Shown: positions 46,321 through 57,184, numbered from the stretch's first letter. The stretch: 64,000 nt of DNA from Aphrophora alni (GCA_963513935.1 OY740772.1:16214098-16278097); one strand, 5' to 3'. Numbers and translations are program-made. Notes: generated by a model from the sequence alone, not told the origin.

Positions 46321-46738
46321 AAATTTTGAGTTGTAAAAATCTAAATACAGTCAAGAAATGACGACATACGGTTTAATTATTTAGACTATTTTGAGCACAA
46401 CACAAACAACAGACATCTTAAAAACACTCTTCTGTACTTAATACGGATATTACGAGACATTGAGATCGGTTTTATTTTAATCACATAACTTTCTCTGTAC
46501 GTTATATGTTATAATAACCTGTCCATATTTTCGTATATCACTGACCGTTGGTTTAAGTCGTTGATGTTAAATATTAATAAAAACATTAAAGATTCTTTAT
46601 CTTGTACTGCAGACCTCTGCATTGCTTGCGAGGGTTTAATAAGTCAATACTGCGGTTCACTCATTAAAATGACTTCATCATAGTTAAAGTTGTGTTTAAG
46701 GGGGTCCGGCCAGTCCTATCTCCGCCATGTTAAATAAG

Positions 46739-47054
46739 ACATATTCATGTACCTTTTTCTCAGAAACCATAATAGATATTGGTCTGAAATTTTTACCACA
46801 TATTTAGCAATATATTCTACACCTTTAGACATGGCAGTTTTGTATTATTTTATTCGACTTATGAAAAATTAATTTTTTCCTAAACGGTCATTTGTTTATT
46901 ATGTTTTTGACGTTCATTATTTTTTAATTTTTGAAACTAAGCAAGATATTTAAAAACCCCCATGTCTATTGTTGTGAAACATATTGAAAAACATGTGGTA
47001 AAAATTTGAGGTCTCTAACTATTATGGTTCCTGAGAAAAAGGAACATAAAGTTG
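46739..47054. repeat. Subterminal hairpin inside the TTAA element
   Basis: 46739-46834 and 46960-47054 are inverted copies (about 95 bases each, roughly 80 percent by eye). Each arm contains 'cctttttctcag.aaccataatag', 'aaatttttaccacat' and, at its inner end, 'agacatgg'. The spacer is about 125 bases. It lies between the left terminal repeat and the stop codon of the minus-strand ORF, and would form a strong structure in the 3' part of the transcript. Confidence 0.75.
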
Positions 47055-47104
47055 AAAAAACATAACTATCGGAAAACGCAAGATTAGTAGCCTACCTTGA
47101 AGTT

Positions 47105-47749
47105 TTAGTAAGCTCCAGCTGCATAGGAAGGCCCAGCCTCTGCATCAGCTTCTTCCTCCTCCAACTCTAGCCTTCTTTTAGCCAAGGTTGCCTTCTTCTT
47201 GGTGTTGATATTTTTCAACAGCTCTTCACGCTCCGTTTCAGCTCTACGGATCCGTTCGTTGTCAATCCTCGACATAGCTTTTACACAGTATTTTCCTGGT
47301 TTCAAGCCTAACGCTTCTAGTGTATGGCAAAAGCGTAAGTTTATGTCATACATATTGACACCTTGGGCTTCAGTGTTGTTAGACAAAGTAGAGGTAAAAT
47401 ACTTGTTGGGCCTTGTTTCCAAACAACTATCACAGGTAACTTTTAGCTCTGTTGCTAGGCCTATGTTTCGCTCAATACTTAGTGATAGGTTACCGCCACA
47501 TTCTCGGCATACTGCTACCTCAGATATTAATTTATTTAAAATACCACTATCTATGACTAAGTATTCACTGGTATCATAATCATATTTGCTATAAACACTT
47601 ATATTAGGCGTAAGCTTTTTGCCTGAACAACTTTTGGGACCAGTCTTCTCAGTTGGGGTTAGATTGACAGGCCTAGGCCTACATTCACCAGACACAATTG
47701 AAACACAAAATGGTTTTCTTTTCTTGAATAGTCTTTTTGAGCGGGGCAT
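47105..47749 (-). CDS. Core-deleted transposase-like zinc protein (214 aa)
   Basis: The ORF is uninterrupted and lies inside the TTAA-flanked element. I place the start at the ATG at 47749 (MPRSKRLFKKRKPF). The open frame extends 12 codons further, but only from a TTG. The N terminus is strongly basic (residues 1-15), suiting nuclear entry. Two cysteine pairs follow at residues 81/84 (CRECGG) and 106/109 (CDSC), with 'GLATELKVTCDSC' between. This matches the first part of the 'Mutator-like transposase' domain proteins common in insects and presumably binds zinc. After YDINLRF the sequence moves at once to a C-terminal-style tail: KPGKYCVKAMSRIDNERIRR, then a charged helix rich in E, K and R, and the ending GPSYAAGAY. 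Full-length relatives have several hundred residues between these parts, including the acidic catalytic residues; all of that is missing here. The protein could bind DNA but not cut it. A repressor-like role is possible but speculative. Family assignment is from memory of the pattern. Confidence 0.65.
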   Translation of the reverse strand: MPRSKRLFKKRKPFCVSIVSGECRPRPVNLTPTEKTGPKSCSGKKLTPNISVYSKYDYDTSEYLVIDSGILNKLISEVAVCRECGGNLSLSIERNIGLATELKVTCDSCLETRPNKYFTSTLSNNTEAQGVNMYDINLRFCHTLEALGLKPGKYCVKAMSRIDNERIRRAETEREELLKNINTKKKATLAKRRLELEEEEADAEAGPSYAAGAY

Positions 47750-48186
47750 TGTTTTTATATAACAAACACACAGCACAACTCTCAAATTTATAACTTATAA
47801 AAACTTACTTCGCACTACTTCACAATCACAAATATAAATTACCTAGGTTGCAGGTTTGTTTACATAAAACATAAACATACAATCCAACAATAATTCCATC
47901 TGCTGAAAAAAAAAAACAGCTGCTTTCATGATGTTACACTAACTACTTATACCAACCCAACAGAAACAAATATAATTCTAATAGAGGTTTTTGCTGTACT
48001 ATAAGACATTTTGCTTGCTTGAACGCCACAAAGTTTCCTTGAGTGAAGCGAAACATACATTTTTAAAATATTTTTTACGTATGCTTCCTCTTATATGTAC
48101 CCCACTTATTATATATCAAATTAAACAGAAAAGAACATAGAATAAAAAAATAAATAAAAAAAAAAAATAAAAAAATTAAAATATTT
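47750..48186. other. 5' flank of the transposase-like ORF inside the element
   Basis: AT-rich sequence between the ORF start and the right terminal repeat. It presumably holds the element's promoter on the minus strand. I see no reliable TATA box or initiator, and contains an A-run plus CAGCTGCTTTCATG near 47920. Confidence 0.4.
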
Positions 48187-48329
48187 ACTGGCCCGACCCC
48201 CTTAAAATTGAATTATAATTTGTACTTGTTAAGTTATTTTTAGGGTGCATAGTCAAAATGATATTATATACCGGCTTTTCGTCAAATACACAAGTGCAGA
48301 AGTTTATTCTTTTGGGGGGAAAGGAAGAA

Positions 48330-48695
<366 letters not shown>

Positions 48696-48724
48696 TGGTA
48701 ATTTACTTAACTTAACTCACTGTT

Positions 48725-49490
48725 GTGTGTTTAAAAAGTGAGTGGAGCAAGGAGGCCACACTGGCAAAGAATACCATCGTTTGGTACACGGACGGGTCTA
48801 AGACTGAACAGAAAACTGGAACCGGAGTATGTATCCAAACAACCAGGTATTCGGAAGCAATTAAGGAAATTTCCCAGCATCTTTCGGGCGGAAATCTGCG
48901 GTGTTGAAAGGTGTGTGTAAAAGAGTCATGACTGACAAGAAGAAAAAACATTGGAATTCTGTCAAACAGCCAAACTGCCATCAAAGCGCTGAGTTCTCCA
49001 ATCGTCAGTTCTGCTATGGTTTGGGAATTCCTATATAACTAAGCAGGAATAATGATATAGCTTTCCTCTGGGTACCAGAACACATGGGAATAGGGGGAAA
49101 TAAAAATATAGATGATCTTGCGAAGGAAAGGGTATCCACTGCATTTGTAGGATCAGAACCATTCTGTGGACTTGGAGAAAACTATTTCAAGATGAAACTC
49201 AGAACAAGTGAAGAAGCCAGTAAGTCAAAACTCTGGTGAATATACAAGAACTCAGACAAGCTAAGGAGCTGCTCGGGAATTAAGACCGTAAGAGTTCCAG
49301 GGTCTGCATATTCTTTGCTAGACTATTAACGGGAACACAGTAAGAAGACTTCTCGCGAAACTTGGCCTAACAGATGTTACGATCGTAGATACTGTAGGAG
49401 AGTGAATAAACCTCTCGTACCCTACTAATAGACTGCGACGTTCTAGCTATTAAAAGAGCAAGAATCCTGAAAAGATAATAATTTTATGTG
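48725..49490 (+). pseudogene. LINE RNase H domain and tail (frameshifted)
   Basis: The plus-strand frame from about 48725 reads SEWSKEATLAKNTIVWYTDG, then SKTEQKTGTGVCI. The WYTDGSK motif carries the first catalytic aspartate of a retroelement RNase H. The reading then shifts near 48880 to FRAEICGVERCV, with the second catalytic acid (glutamate). It continues with LSNSQTAIKAL (the usual SDSQAALKAL aspartate is changed to N) and shifts again to IAFLWVPEHMGIGGN, IDDLAKERVS and GSEPFCGL. The tail TGTQ...RRLLAKLGLTDVTI near 49330-49385 precedes a ruined zinc knuckle. At least three frameshifts and several stops make it dead. It belongs to a Jockey/R1-type non-LTR retrotransposon with an RNase H domain; the reverse transcriptase part is absent. 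Confidence 0.85.
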
Positions 49491-49494
49491 GGAG

Positions 49495-50315
49495 ATCTCC
49501 CTCTCTAATACTCCTTTAAATAATACAGTTTATAGACGCGGATTGGAAAGGATGATGTAACTGAGCATATCAGTAATAGATCTATAAATATCGCAGTTCA
49601 GTGGTCACCCAAAATATAATACAGCAGCTTTCCTTTGATAGGGATTTATTAAAGTAAAACAAATATTACTTTAACGTAAGAATATTTCTCTGGTTTTTAA
49701 TTACAACACAACATTGGTTTCTCATAAACATTGATTATAAATATACTTAAAAAATGGAGTAAAATAAATTTACAATATTGTGAAAAATCATTGTTAACCT
49801 AATTATTGAAATTCTATCAATCATATGATAATACCACATTTAGTACGTAAAGGTTATGATTGAACTCTAACACAATTTAAAATTTTATAATATACATTCA
49901 TTATTTTAGCAACATAATTCATGCAACACAGTTAACTTTTTGGTGTTAAATTTATTTGATAATAATGGATCGTTGCTTGTAGTCCTTTGTGTAGTGTAGA
50001 CTTGTGTGTGGTGGTTTTTCTGATTACGTTTGTATTTAGTCACCTCTGACTGCTGAGGCCTAGTTTTAGGATTCTTTTTTTCTAAGGCAATAATTTAGTT
50101 TCATTTTCCAACATGACCCTAGTTAATGTTGGTGTTTATCTCTTTTATGATCTAGGATTTACACATGATAAGGAAAGTTGATTTATAATCTCGAAACGTT
50201 TTGTTTTATTTTTAAAATACACAACTGATGGCAAACGACCGATTGTTTCATAATAATAATAATAATAAGTTTTGTTGTTGTTGTTGTTTTGAAGATGACA
50301 AAATTCACTGTAAAT
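49495..50315. other. No gene recognised
   Basis: AT-rich. Near 50185-50215 'aatctcgaaacgttttgttttatttttaaaatacac' resembles the tail of retroelement 3' ends, as does 'ttgaagatgacaaaattcactg' at about 50291. No ORF. Confidence 0.45.
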
Positions 50316-50319
50316 CGTC

Positions 50320-50515
50320 TTAAAACAAGGAAGAAAATAAATACTCCTTGCCCTCGAATAATATAATAGTGTCAGGGTTGGAAAAGAAAAAAGTCGGCAA
50401 GAGAAACCAGATAGGAAAAATGAAAAAGAGGAATCTAACCCAAAACTGCATTAAAAAACTTGTAGATCCAGCTAGCAAATCTAGGTATTGCCAAGAACGT
50501 ACTCACTTTACATAA
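50320..50515 (+). repeat. Dispersed family B copy
   Basis: A good copy: 'ccctcgaataatataatag', GTGTCAGGGTTGGAAAAGAA, 'agataggaaaaatgaaaaagagg', AATCTAACCCAAAACTGCAT, TGTAGATCCAGCTAGCAAAT, and 'cataacccctgagag'. Confidence 0.8.
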
Positions 50516-51520
50516 CCCCTGAGAGTAAATTCTTACTTGTAAAAATTAAACAAATTCCGTTTTATTTCGTCGTTTCATTCCTTCCTTCATTTCCTGTATC
50601 TTTCGCTTTAAAACCAAATTAAGTTCCATTCCTTATCGTCCTTCATCTATTCCTCTAAAAACAAATTACATATCATTCCATCTTACAAAGTCTGGTGATT
50701 ATAAAAGAATCATTAAAACCGATAAGACGTTCCAAAACCCAATAATCCCTTCAGCCTTACCACACCATATGCCGGCAAATAATTAAAGTTTCTATTCCAC
50801 AGCTTTCCGAACTGTCTGTCAATCAACTGAAAAGAATGAGGATGGGTGAAATAAAATCATTGCAATATTATTTCAACAGAAACTTTTTTTCAGAAATAAT
50901 GTGGACTATTATTTTTTCTATGGACAGTTAATACATTTAATAAATTATTTTTGTAAATGCAAATCTCGGGGCGCTTTTTAAATTGGTAATCCCGACTAAC
51001 CTAGCTGGATCTATATTATTTTTCTAGCCTTGTATAATAACTTGAAACAACACTCGAAATGAATTCTCTTAGGATGGATTAAATCGTTTGTAAATCTTGT
51101 ACATAATGGACATATTTGGCTTCGTTTGGTACACAAGTTTTTTTCATATGAACCGAAACGAAATTTTCAAATTAATTAAGATCGGAAGACCTTCGTGCCC
51201 TTTCCACATCCCCCTTTTAATATTCAGTTTACTGATAAAAGAAGTGAATGAATTAACCGTCGTATTTTGACTTAATGTTCTTAAAAATAGCTGTAGGAAG
51301 GACATAACTTTAAATTTGTCTTTTCAATGTTAAAATTTCTCCTGCATCTTCCACACATATTCCGATCAATAAAATTCTGAACAAATTTTTCAGATTATGC
51401 CGAAAAAACATTGCAGTGATCATTTTGATCCTTGATTTTGCTTATGGTGTATTAGAGTGATTGTATGTGTCATTATTTTGTTTCTAAATAGTCCTTTGTA
51501 ATAATATATCACAAGATAGG
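50516..51520. other. No gene recognised; partial family B trace
   Basis: AT-rich. Near 50988-51035 the inverse of 'tatagatccagctaggttagtcgggatta' suggests a short minus-strand family B fragment. Otherwise nothing. Confidence 0.45.
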
Positions 51521-51532
51521 AGTTACTACTAC

Positions 51533-51988
51533 CAATGACTACATAAATACTATAAGACACGACATGGCCATGTTAAATATTCTACGCTTATTCTTGTGTT
51601 GTCCAATACCCGCTAGGTCGCTCTGCTAGAGAATCTGAAGTTGATGTGACTGGCGCTAGGTGGCTCTACGGTCAAACAATGTTTCAGACGGGTAAGAGAA
51701 AACGCACTGATGCCATATATGGGACCAGAGATGCGAGGGAAGGTCGAGAATCACTTATCTCAGCGCACGAACTGACAACACTGACTATGCTGACGGAAGT
51801 AAGTGAGAAGGTTTGTGAGAGAGAGGTCAACAGTTGTACAGTCTCAACCAAGTGGGATGCGTACAGTCAAGCACCTGCTGCTAGCGCTTTCTGATAGCTG
51901 TGTGTCAAACTTGTGACGAACAGCACCCGTAAAGCGTAGACTATTTCCCTATCCTATGTCGTGTCTTATAGTATTTATGTAGTCATTG
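51533..51988. mobile_element. 456-bp MITE with 33-bp perfect TIRs and 7-bp TSD
   Basis: The terminal inverted repeats are perfect for 33 bases (51533-51565 and 51956-51988), each beginning CAATGACTACATAAATAC. Beyond them the arms stay loosely similar to about TCTACGCTT. The heptamer CTACTAC stands directly outside both ends (51526-51532 and 51989-51995), a clear target-site duplication. The interior is GC-richer than the flanks and contains a near-repeat, CGCTAGGTCGCTCTGC / CGCTAGGTGGCTCTAC (51614 and 51655). A 7- to 8-bp duplication would fit P- or hAT-type transposases, but the ends do not let me choose. The 82-codon ORF inside (51646-51894) has no recognised motif. Confidence 0.92.
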
Positions 51989-51999
51989 CTACTACAAAG

Positions 52000-52915
52000 T
52001 AAAAAGTTGGCCCCTTTATCGCTCTATTAAAAACTTATTTCCCACAATGTATATAAGTTTCAAAGTCTTAATTACGAGGGACACTTCCATATTAACTTAA
52101 CTCTTATAGAAAATACATGAGGGAAATTTAATTATTTTTCACACTAAAAAGTAGTTAGCAACAACGGTTATTTTGAATGTTTGTGGATCCGCGTGTGAGA
52201 AAGTTATTCAATGATTCATTAAATTTTGTTACATAATATTGAATCTCCCTGTACACCTGAAGGTAAACTGGTAGTGACACTTGTGTTGTTTATCATTGTT
52301 ATAAATAACAAACCTTTGTATTGTCCACTACAGATGTGCTCACTATTATTCCCTCAACGCTCGCCTAAAGCTAGGATAATGATGTCCACAACTCATAACT
52401 GATAATGTTATTAATAGTCTTTGTCAACGATGTAACCAGAACTGGGAGTAGGGAGTTTATTATAAACACTAATGCAATACCTCAAGAGAGGGTAGGGAAA
52501 GATTTGCAACAATGGTAAATTTAATAAATGTCAAAATGTGGTTTGTAAAATATATTTAAATGTCAATGTAGTTTTATTAGAATTTGAATTAAAATAGTTT
52601 ATAGGGTGTGTGTAATATAACCCAATTAAACCCCTTAAGGACCAAGGATTCATATCTAGAGGTTCATAGTGACAAATAAACAATCCAATGAAAAACATGA
52701 AAATATATCCAGTCGTTTGGGATATAGAAACTATAGATTGGTAGTTTCTTAACATTCAGATTAACGTCCAAACTTTAGAGAACAAGTGTTTTATTACGGA
52801 TTAATTTTCAATACGCAATGGAAATCTTTCGTCCATAGAAAATTAATATTTCAATCAGAGACGATTCGGTCAAAGAAGATTCGGGTAAGAGAAGACCACC
52901 CATAGAGAATATCCA
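52000..52915. other. No gene recognised
   Basis: AT-rich; the 74-codon minus ORF at 52531-52755 has no motif. Confidence 0.5.
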
Positions 52916-52919
52916 GATT

Positions 52920-53440
52920 TCTAGGCCAAGCATGGGGTGTAGGCTTGAAAGTGTTTAATTTCCGCTTAGCTGTTCAACTTAAAAACACAAATAATTAGAT
53001 ACGAATTTGCAGATTTATTTCTGCACATAATGGTATCAAAATTATATCTCTATGATGAAAAATAGTGAAGTTATTTACAAAACTGTAATTTCGAAAATTA
53101 ACCTTTCAAAGAAAAATTCATATAGTTAGAACGAGTCACCGACACGAGTGTAGAGAGTATAGAATGTACGCGTATATCTTCGATGCTTCGAACTGAGACA
53201 CTAGCACGAGCGAAGCGAGTGGAAACTTTGTAGAAATCACATCAACGAAGTACATTAAGGACTAGCCGGCGTTTTGAAAGTAATGATAGACACAATTAAA
53301 AACAAGATTAAGAAAATCTGTGTAAATTGTTTTAAACAAACCTATCCTGCTGGATACCAATACAATTTAATATTTACTAGAGGGCCGAAGAAACTAACTT
53401 TTTAGCATTACTTTGTATGATGGGGAGTTCGATCCAATTT
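52920..53440 (+). repeat. Dispersed family A copy
   Basis: Landmarks: 'tagctgttcaacttaaaaacacaaataattagata', 'ctgcacataatggtatcaaaat', CACGAGCGAAGCGAGTGGAA near 53206, 'tagccggcgttttgaaagtaatga', and 'tttgtatgatggggagtt'. It ends shortly before the assembly gap. Confidence 0.7.
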
Positions 53441-53500
53441 CGTACAAATTTGAGTGAATCGTAATGATTAATGATCCAAAACCGTGTGAAAAATGAAAAA

Positions 53501-53700
53501 NNNNNNNNNNNNNNNNNNNNNNNNNNNNNNNNNNNNNNNNNNNNNNNNNNNNNNNNNNNNNNNNNNNNNNNNNNNNNNNNNNNNNNNNNNNNNNNNNNNN
53601 NNNNNNNNNNNNNNNNNNNNNNNNNNNNNNNNNNNNNNNNNNNNNNNNNNNNNNNNNNNNNNNNNNNNNNNNNNNNNNNNNNNNNNNNNNNNNNNNNNNN
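53501..53700. other. Assembly gap (200 N)
   Basis: Exactly 200 N, probably a scaffold gap of nominal size. It separates a family A copy from a family D copy, so repeat content is the likely cause of the break. Any ORF through it is meaningless. Confidence 1.
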
Positions 53701-53975
53701 TGTTTAGCAGACGTCTATGAAAGTTGCAGGGGTGAAGGGACAATGTGGGTGTAGAAGCCATACAGTATGTTGGTCTTTATAAACACCATGCAATATATCA
53801 GGACGAGATTTTTACAAGGCCACACTCATATTGAATTCATACCTAATCAGTGTGTAAATATTACATTTTTAGTTAAATAGAGTATATGTTGCACTTGCCA
53901 TCTCAAATCCATCATTTTAAACCCAAATTATAATTTTTTTGTAAACTTCACAATTAAAGTATAAATAAACCTTAT
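53701..53975 (+). repeat. Dispersed family D, right segment
   Basis: Matches 1828-2105, beginning 'tgtttagcagacgtctatgaaagttgcaggggtgaaggg'. Its left limit is cut by the gap. Confidence 0.65.
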
Positions 53976-54369
53976 AATTATACAAGTAATGAACTGTTAT
54001 TTATTGAAAACAATTATTATTTTTATTATTTATATTCATAAAAATTCAGTTCTTAATCTTGTGTACTGTCTTAGAATTCTCTCGGCCAACTTTTATGTAT
54101 ATAGATTCTCAAATAATAACAGTAATAATTATCAATTGTCTCAAATAAATATTAAATACCTAACATTAACAACATGAATTTGGTGATAACTTACAAGCAA
54201 TATGGGTGAGGATATGATATGATGAGTAATGGTTTGAACAATATAATGTGAGTAACATAAATTACATTATCTAATTAGTTGGTTGGGGGTTTAAAGTTTA
54301 TGATAACAGGTTGGTTATTGCTTATAAGGTCAATCATGATAGATGTTGAATTGGTTTCTGGCCTAACCT
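53976..54369. other. No gene recognised
   Basis: AT-rich sequence; the 62-codon ORF at 53989-54177 has no motif. Confidence 0.5.
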
Positions 54370-54642
54370 AATCCTAATATTTAATTCCTGGCAGGACTGT
54401 AGTGTGATCATATAGAACCCCATTGAAATTCAGAAAATCGATTAACAGTTGTTTTTATCATATCTAGTGTATTGTTCAATTTCAAACACATTAAATTAGA
54501 TAAACTTTACGTATTTCAATTGTGCATGTAACTCTTTTTACGATGACAAATAGCAACTTTATTGTCAAAAATATAATTTCGAACCCTGAGCTCCACAAAA
54601 TGTGATATTCGTAGATCTGACAAGGCCGACTCACTGACACGA
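54370..54642 (+). repeat. Dispersed family A copy, cut by a TTAGG-type array
   Basis: Landmarks are 'agtgtattgttcaatttcaaacacattaaattagata', 'ttacgatgacaaatagcaac', 'aatttcgaaccctgagctcc' and 'gccgactcactgacacga'. At that last word, where other copies continue with GCGAAGCGAG, the CCTAA array begins. Confidence 0.65.
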
Positions 54643-54779
54643 CCTAACCTAACCTAACCTAACCTAACCTAACCTAACCTAACCTACCTAACCTAACTAA
54701 CCTAACCTAACCTAACCAACCTAACCTAACCTAACCTAACCTAACCAACCTAACCTAACCTAACCTAACCTAACCTAAC
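54643..54779 (-). repeat. Telomere-type (TTAGG)n array, 137 bp
   Basis: CCTAA units on the plus strand, with several 4-base slips (CCAA, CTAA). Interstitial; it lies inside or at the edge of a family A copy. Confidence 0.95.
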
Positions 54780-55340
54780 TCTGTTTTATAATAGCAAGAA
54801 ACCTATACCGTGTGCAGTATCTGTATCTGTGTAAGTATCTGAGTTAAAGAATTGTAGGGTTAGGAATACAAATAAAACAAAAACTACTAAATATTTTGGT
54901 GGATTTGTGAGATGTACTATTAAAATGCGACTTGAATACAATTTTTATATTTAATATTATTTCAATTACTAATAATTACGGAGGGAATTCGTTAAAGCTT
55001 TACTATTTAGAAAGTTGTAAAATAGGTTTAGGGCCACTCCCCTTCTTTCTCAATCTGTATATATAATGCACGTCCCACAGTACTATGGATTGATTATTAT
55101 TGTTATTGATTGATTATTGTAGTTCTTGTATCACTGAAGATGGCGAAATTGACGGTTAAAACAAGTTTAATTTAATGAACATTTGATTTGTGACACTTTG
55201 TGTGACAGATAAATTAACAAATTTAACGAAATAGAGTAATAAATTTAAACGTTTTAGTATACTAATTTGTCCAGGATATTTTGTGAAAAAATTGATTTTT
55301 TTTTTATATAATAATACAATTCAACTGCTTTAGGCAATAA
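54780..55340. other. No gene recognised
   Basis: AT-rich. 'tcactgaagatggcgaaattgacggttaaaac' near 55132 resembles the retroelement-tail motif near 50291. Confidence 0.4.
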
Positions 55341-55344
55341 ATAC

Positions 55345-55480
55345 AGGAAATGGCTTCTAAGAAGATATACGACTCCCCCCACACCCCTCACCCCCTCCCC
55401 CAGTCTTTTCACCTATTCAAAGGACTAAGTGATCAATCATGTTGACCTATTCTTCATTCTTTTCCTTACAATGAAATGTA
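55345..55480 (+). repeat. Dispersed family D, left segment
   Basis: Matches 318-480: C-rich stretch, CAGTCTTTTCACCTATTCAA, 'aggactaagtgatcaatcatgtt'. Confidence 0.55.
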
Positions 55481-55754
55481 TTAAACATACAATATCTCTG
55501 CAAACATAAACATCTATTTGAAATTATAACTTCTAAATTTCTGGGTAACTTTCATAGAAACAATATTCCAAATTCATTTGTTGTACAAATTTTACTAAAA
55601 TGTAGATTAAATAGACAAAGACATTTTGGCGAATCTGTGTATGAATATTATTTTGGTTTTTTTTTTATGGGTATGTGAGAAAGTTAGTGCAATATTTTTA
55701 CATTAACGATTGTAATTACATTTTTCCCTTGTTAATAAAAACATTTAGTTTTTA

Positions 55755-55985
55755 AGACGAAATACATCTCGGCCCTCATTGCCGTATAAAATATAGGAGA
55801 TACAAGAAAGACCCTAACCCTCGCTTGCTCGGAAAAGTACAAGAGTTGGTCTTGAAAAAAGATATTATCAAATCTGAGACTACGTGAAAAAATGTGTAAG
55901 TCTAGCTTGGGGTCCCCAGAATCATAGTAAAGAGATTGCTCATCTCCATGTACAGGTTGAAGCCCAAAAATTAGAAACTCTAATG
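55755..55985 (+). repeat. Dispersed family B copy
   Basis: Diverged copy: 'ctcggccctcattgccgtataaaa', 'aaagaccctaaccctcg', 'agtacaagagttggtcttga', and 'gtgtaagtctagcttggggtcccca'. The 86-codon minus ORF over it is a by-product. Confidence 0.65.
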
Positions 55986-56299
55986 ATGCCATTATTTATT
56001 TTATCGGACAACTTCAGATACCTTCAAATCCACACTAGCGCATTCTGAACCTGAACTCATAAAACTGTTCAACCCACACTGCGCAGTATATTGAGGCTCA
56101 CAATCGTACGTTATGGGATTTCTTCTTTAATTACTGTACTCAGTACAGCAAGCCCCTGAGGGTCATTCTAATTATAAATCCACAATCTTTAAGTAAGTAA
56201 GGCTATAGAATTTTACAAACTTTAACAAAAAATATCAAACTTATATTCAATTATTTTTTGCAAAATGAGCTATTTTTCTATTCAATTAAAAACTTTCCC

Positions 56300-56745
56300 T
56301 CCTACCTTACATCCCCTGACATTCTTTCCATCCTCCTCACCACTTAGATCCCTTGACATCCCCGTATCTCCCTACCCTACCACATACCCCATGACATTTT
56401 CGCGTACCCCTCTCCTCCTCAATTTCTCTCACATTCTTCACATCCCTCTTTCCTCCTTACTTCCTCTGACATTCTTCCCATCCCCTGACCTTCTTCTTAT
56501 CCCCTTCCCCACCTCACATCATCTGACATTCCTCGTATTTTCCTTCCCACCCCATATCCCCTGAGCTTCTTCTTTTCCGTCTTCCCACCTAATATCCTCT
56601 GACCTTCTTCGCGTCTACATCTTACCTCACATCTCCTAAACTTCTTCGCATCCCCACTCCTCACTTCACATCCCCTGACATCCTTCATCCCCTAGTCACC
56701 TCACACCTCCTGACATTCTTCACATCCCCACTTCCAATCTATTCA
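56300..56745 (+). repeat. Degenerate pyrimidine-rich minisatellite
   Basis: About ten diverged units of 40-48 bases, each a variant of CACATCCCCTGACATTCTTC followed by a C/T-rich stretch. The plus strand is strongly pyrimidine-biased, so the region could form triplex-type structures. Proline- and serine-rich ORFs here reflect base composition only. Confidence 0.8.
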
Positions 56746-56929
56746 CCAGCTCAACAACAAAATAATTAAATAAATTACGTTGCCCTATTCTTTGTACCTT
56801 TCTCTTCCAATTAATTCAATGACATGTATGAATCACACCATCATTTTATGAAAATAAACATATTTATAAACAATAATTACAGTCAAAAATTATGTTATTG
56901 AAATGATGTTTCTCTTATATCGTCTTACC

Positions 56930-57020
56930 GGGTCTACAGTCCAACGAGTGGACCGATTTTTATCAAATTTGCTATGTGGATATAGGTAATATTTAGCTAG
57001 TTCTCTCAAATAGTTTTTTT
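56930..57020 (-). repeat. Inverse of the 'AAATCGGTCCACTCGTT' repeat block
   Basis: 'gtccaacgagtggaccgatttttatcaaatttgctatgtgga' is the reverse complement of the block near 18515-18560. Confidence 0.5.
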
Positions 57021-57184
57021 TCAGAATGCATACAGTAAAAATACATCGCACGATTTGCACATCACAAAGATTTACACATGCTCTCAGTGTTGTTAACTAT
57101 AGTTTACGAAAATACACTTCAGTTTGATATGGTTAGAATAAGTATCTCATTTCTCAAATATTGTGAAAAACGTAGCTATTCCTA

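Larger units (their letters stand above)
46700..48201. mobile_element. TTAA-flanked DNA transposon derivative (Kolobok-like)
   Basis: The ends read GGGGGTCCGGCCAGT at 46700-46714 and, inverted, GGGGGTCGGGCCAGT at 48187-48201: 15 bases with one mismatch. TTAA lies directly outside both ends (46696-46699 and 48202-48205), matching a TTAA target duplication. TTAA targeting is known for the piggyBac and Kolobok superfamilies. The enclosed ORF is not piggyBac-like but has a CxxC...CxxC domain of the kind seen in 'Mutator-like transposase' family proteins of insects. I therefore favour a Kolobok-like element, as an inference. Its length of 1,502 bp and single short ORF mark it as an internally deleted derivative. 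Confidence 0.8.

Noticed and set aside
47105..47785. 226-codon version of the transposase-like ORF
   Set aside because: The upstream start is TTG; the first ATG gives 214 codons and a family-like basic N terminus.
51646..51894. 82-codon ORF in the MITE as a gene
   Set aside because: No motif, and lies within a non-autonomous element; the frame is probably open by chance in GC-richer DNA.
53468..53761. ORFs across the gap
   Set aside because: They consist almost wholly of N.
56265..56564. 99-codon Pro/Ser-rich ORF as a secreted protein
   Set aside because: The hydrophobic and proline content follows from the pyrimidine-rich minisatellite.
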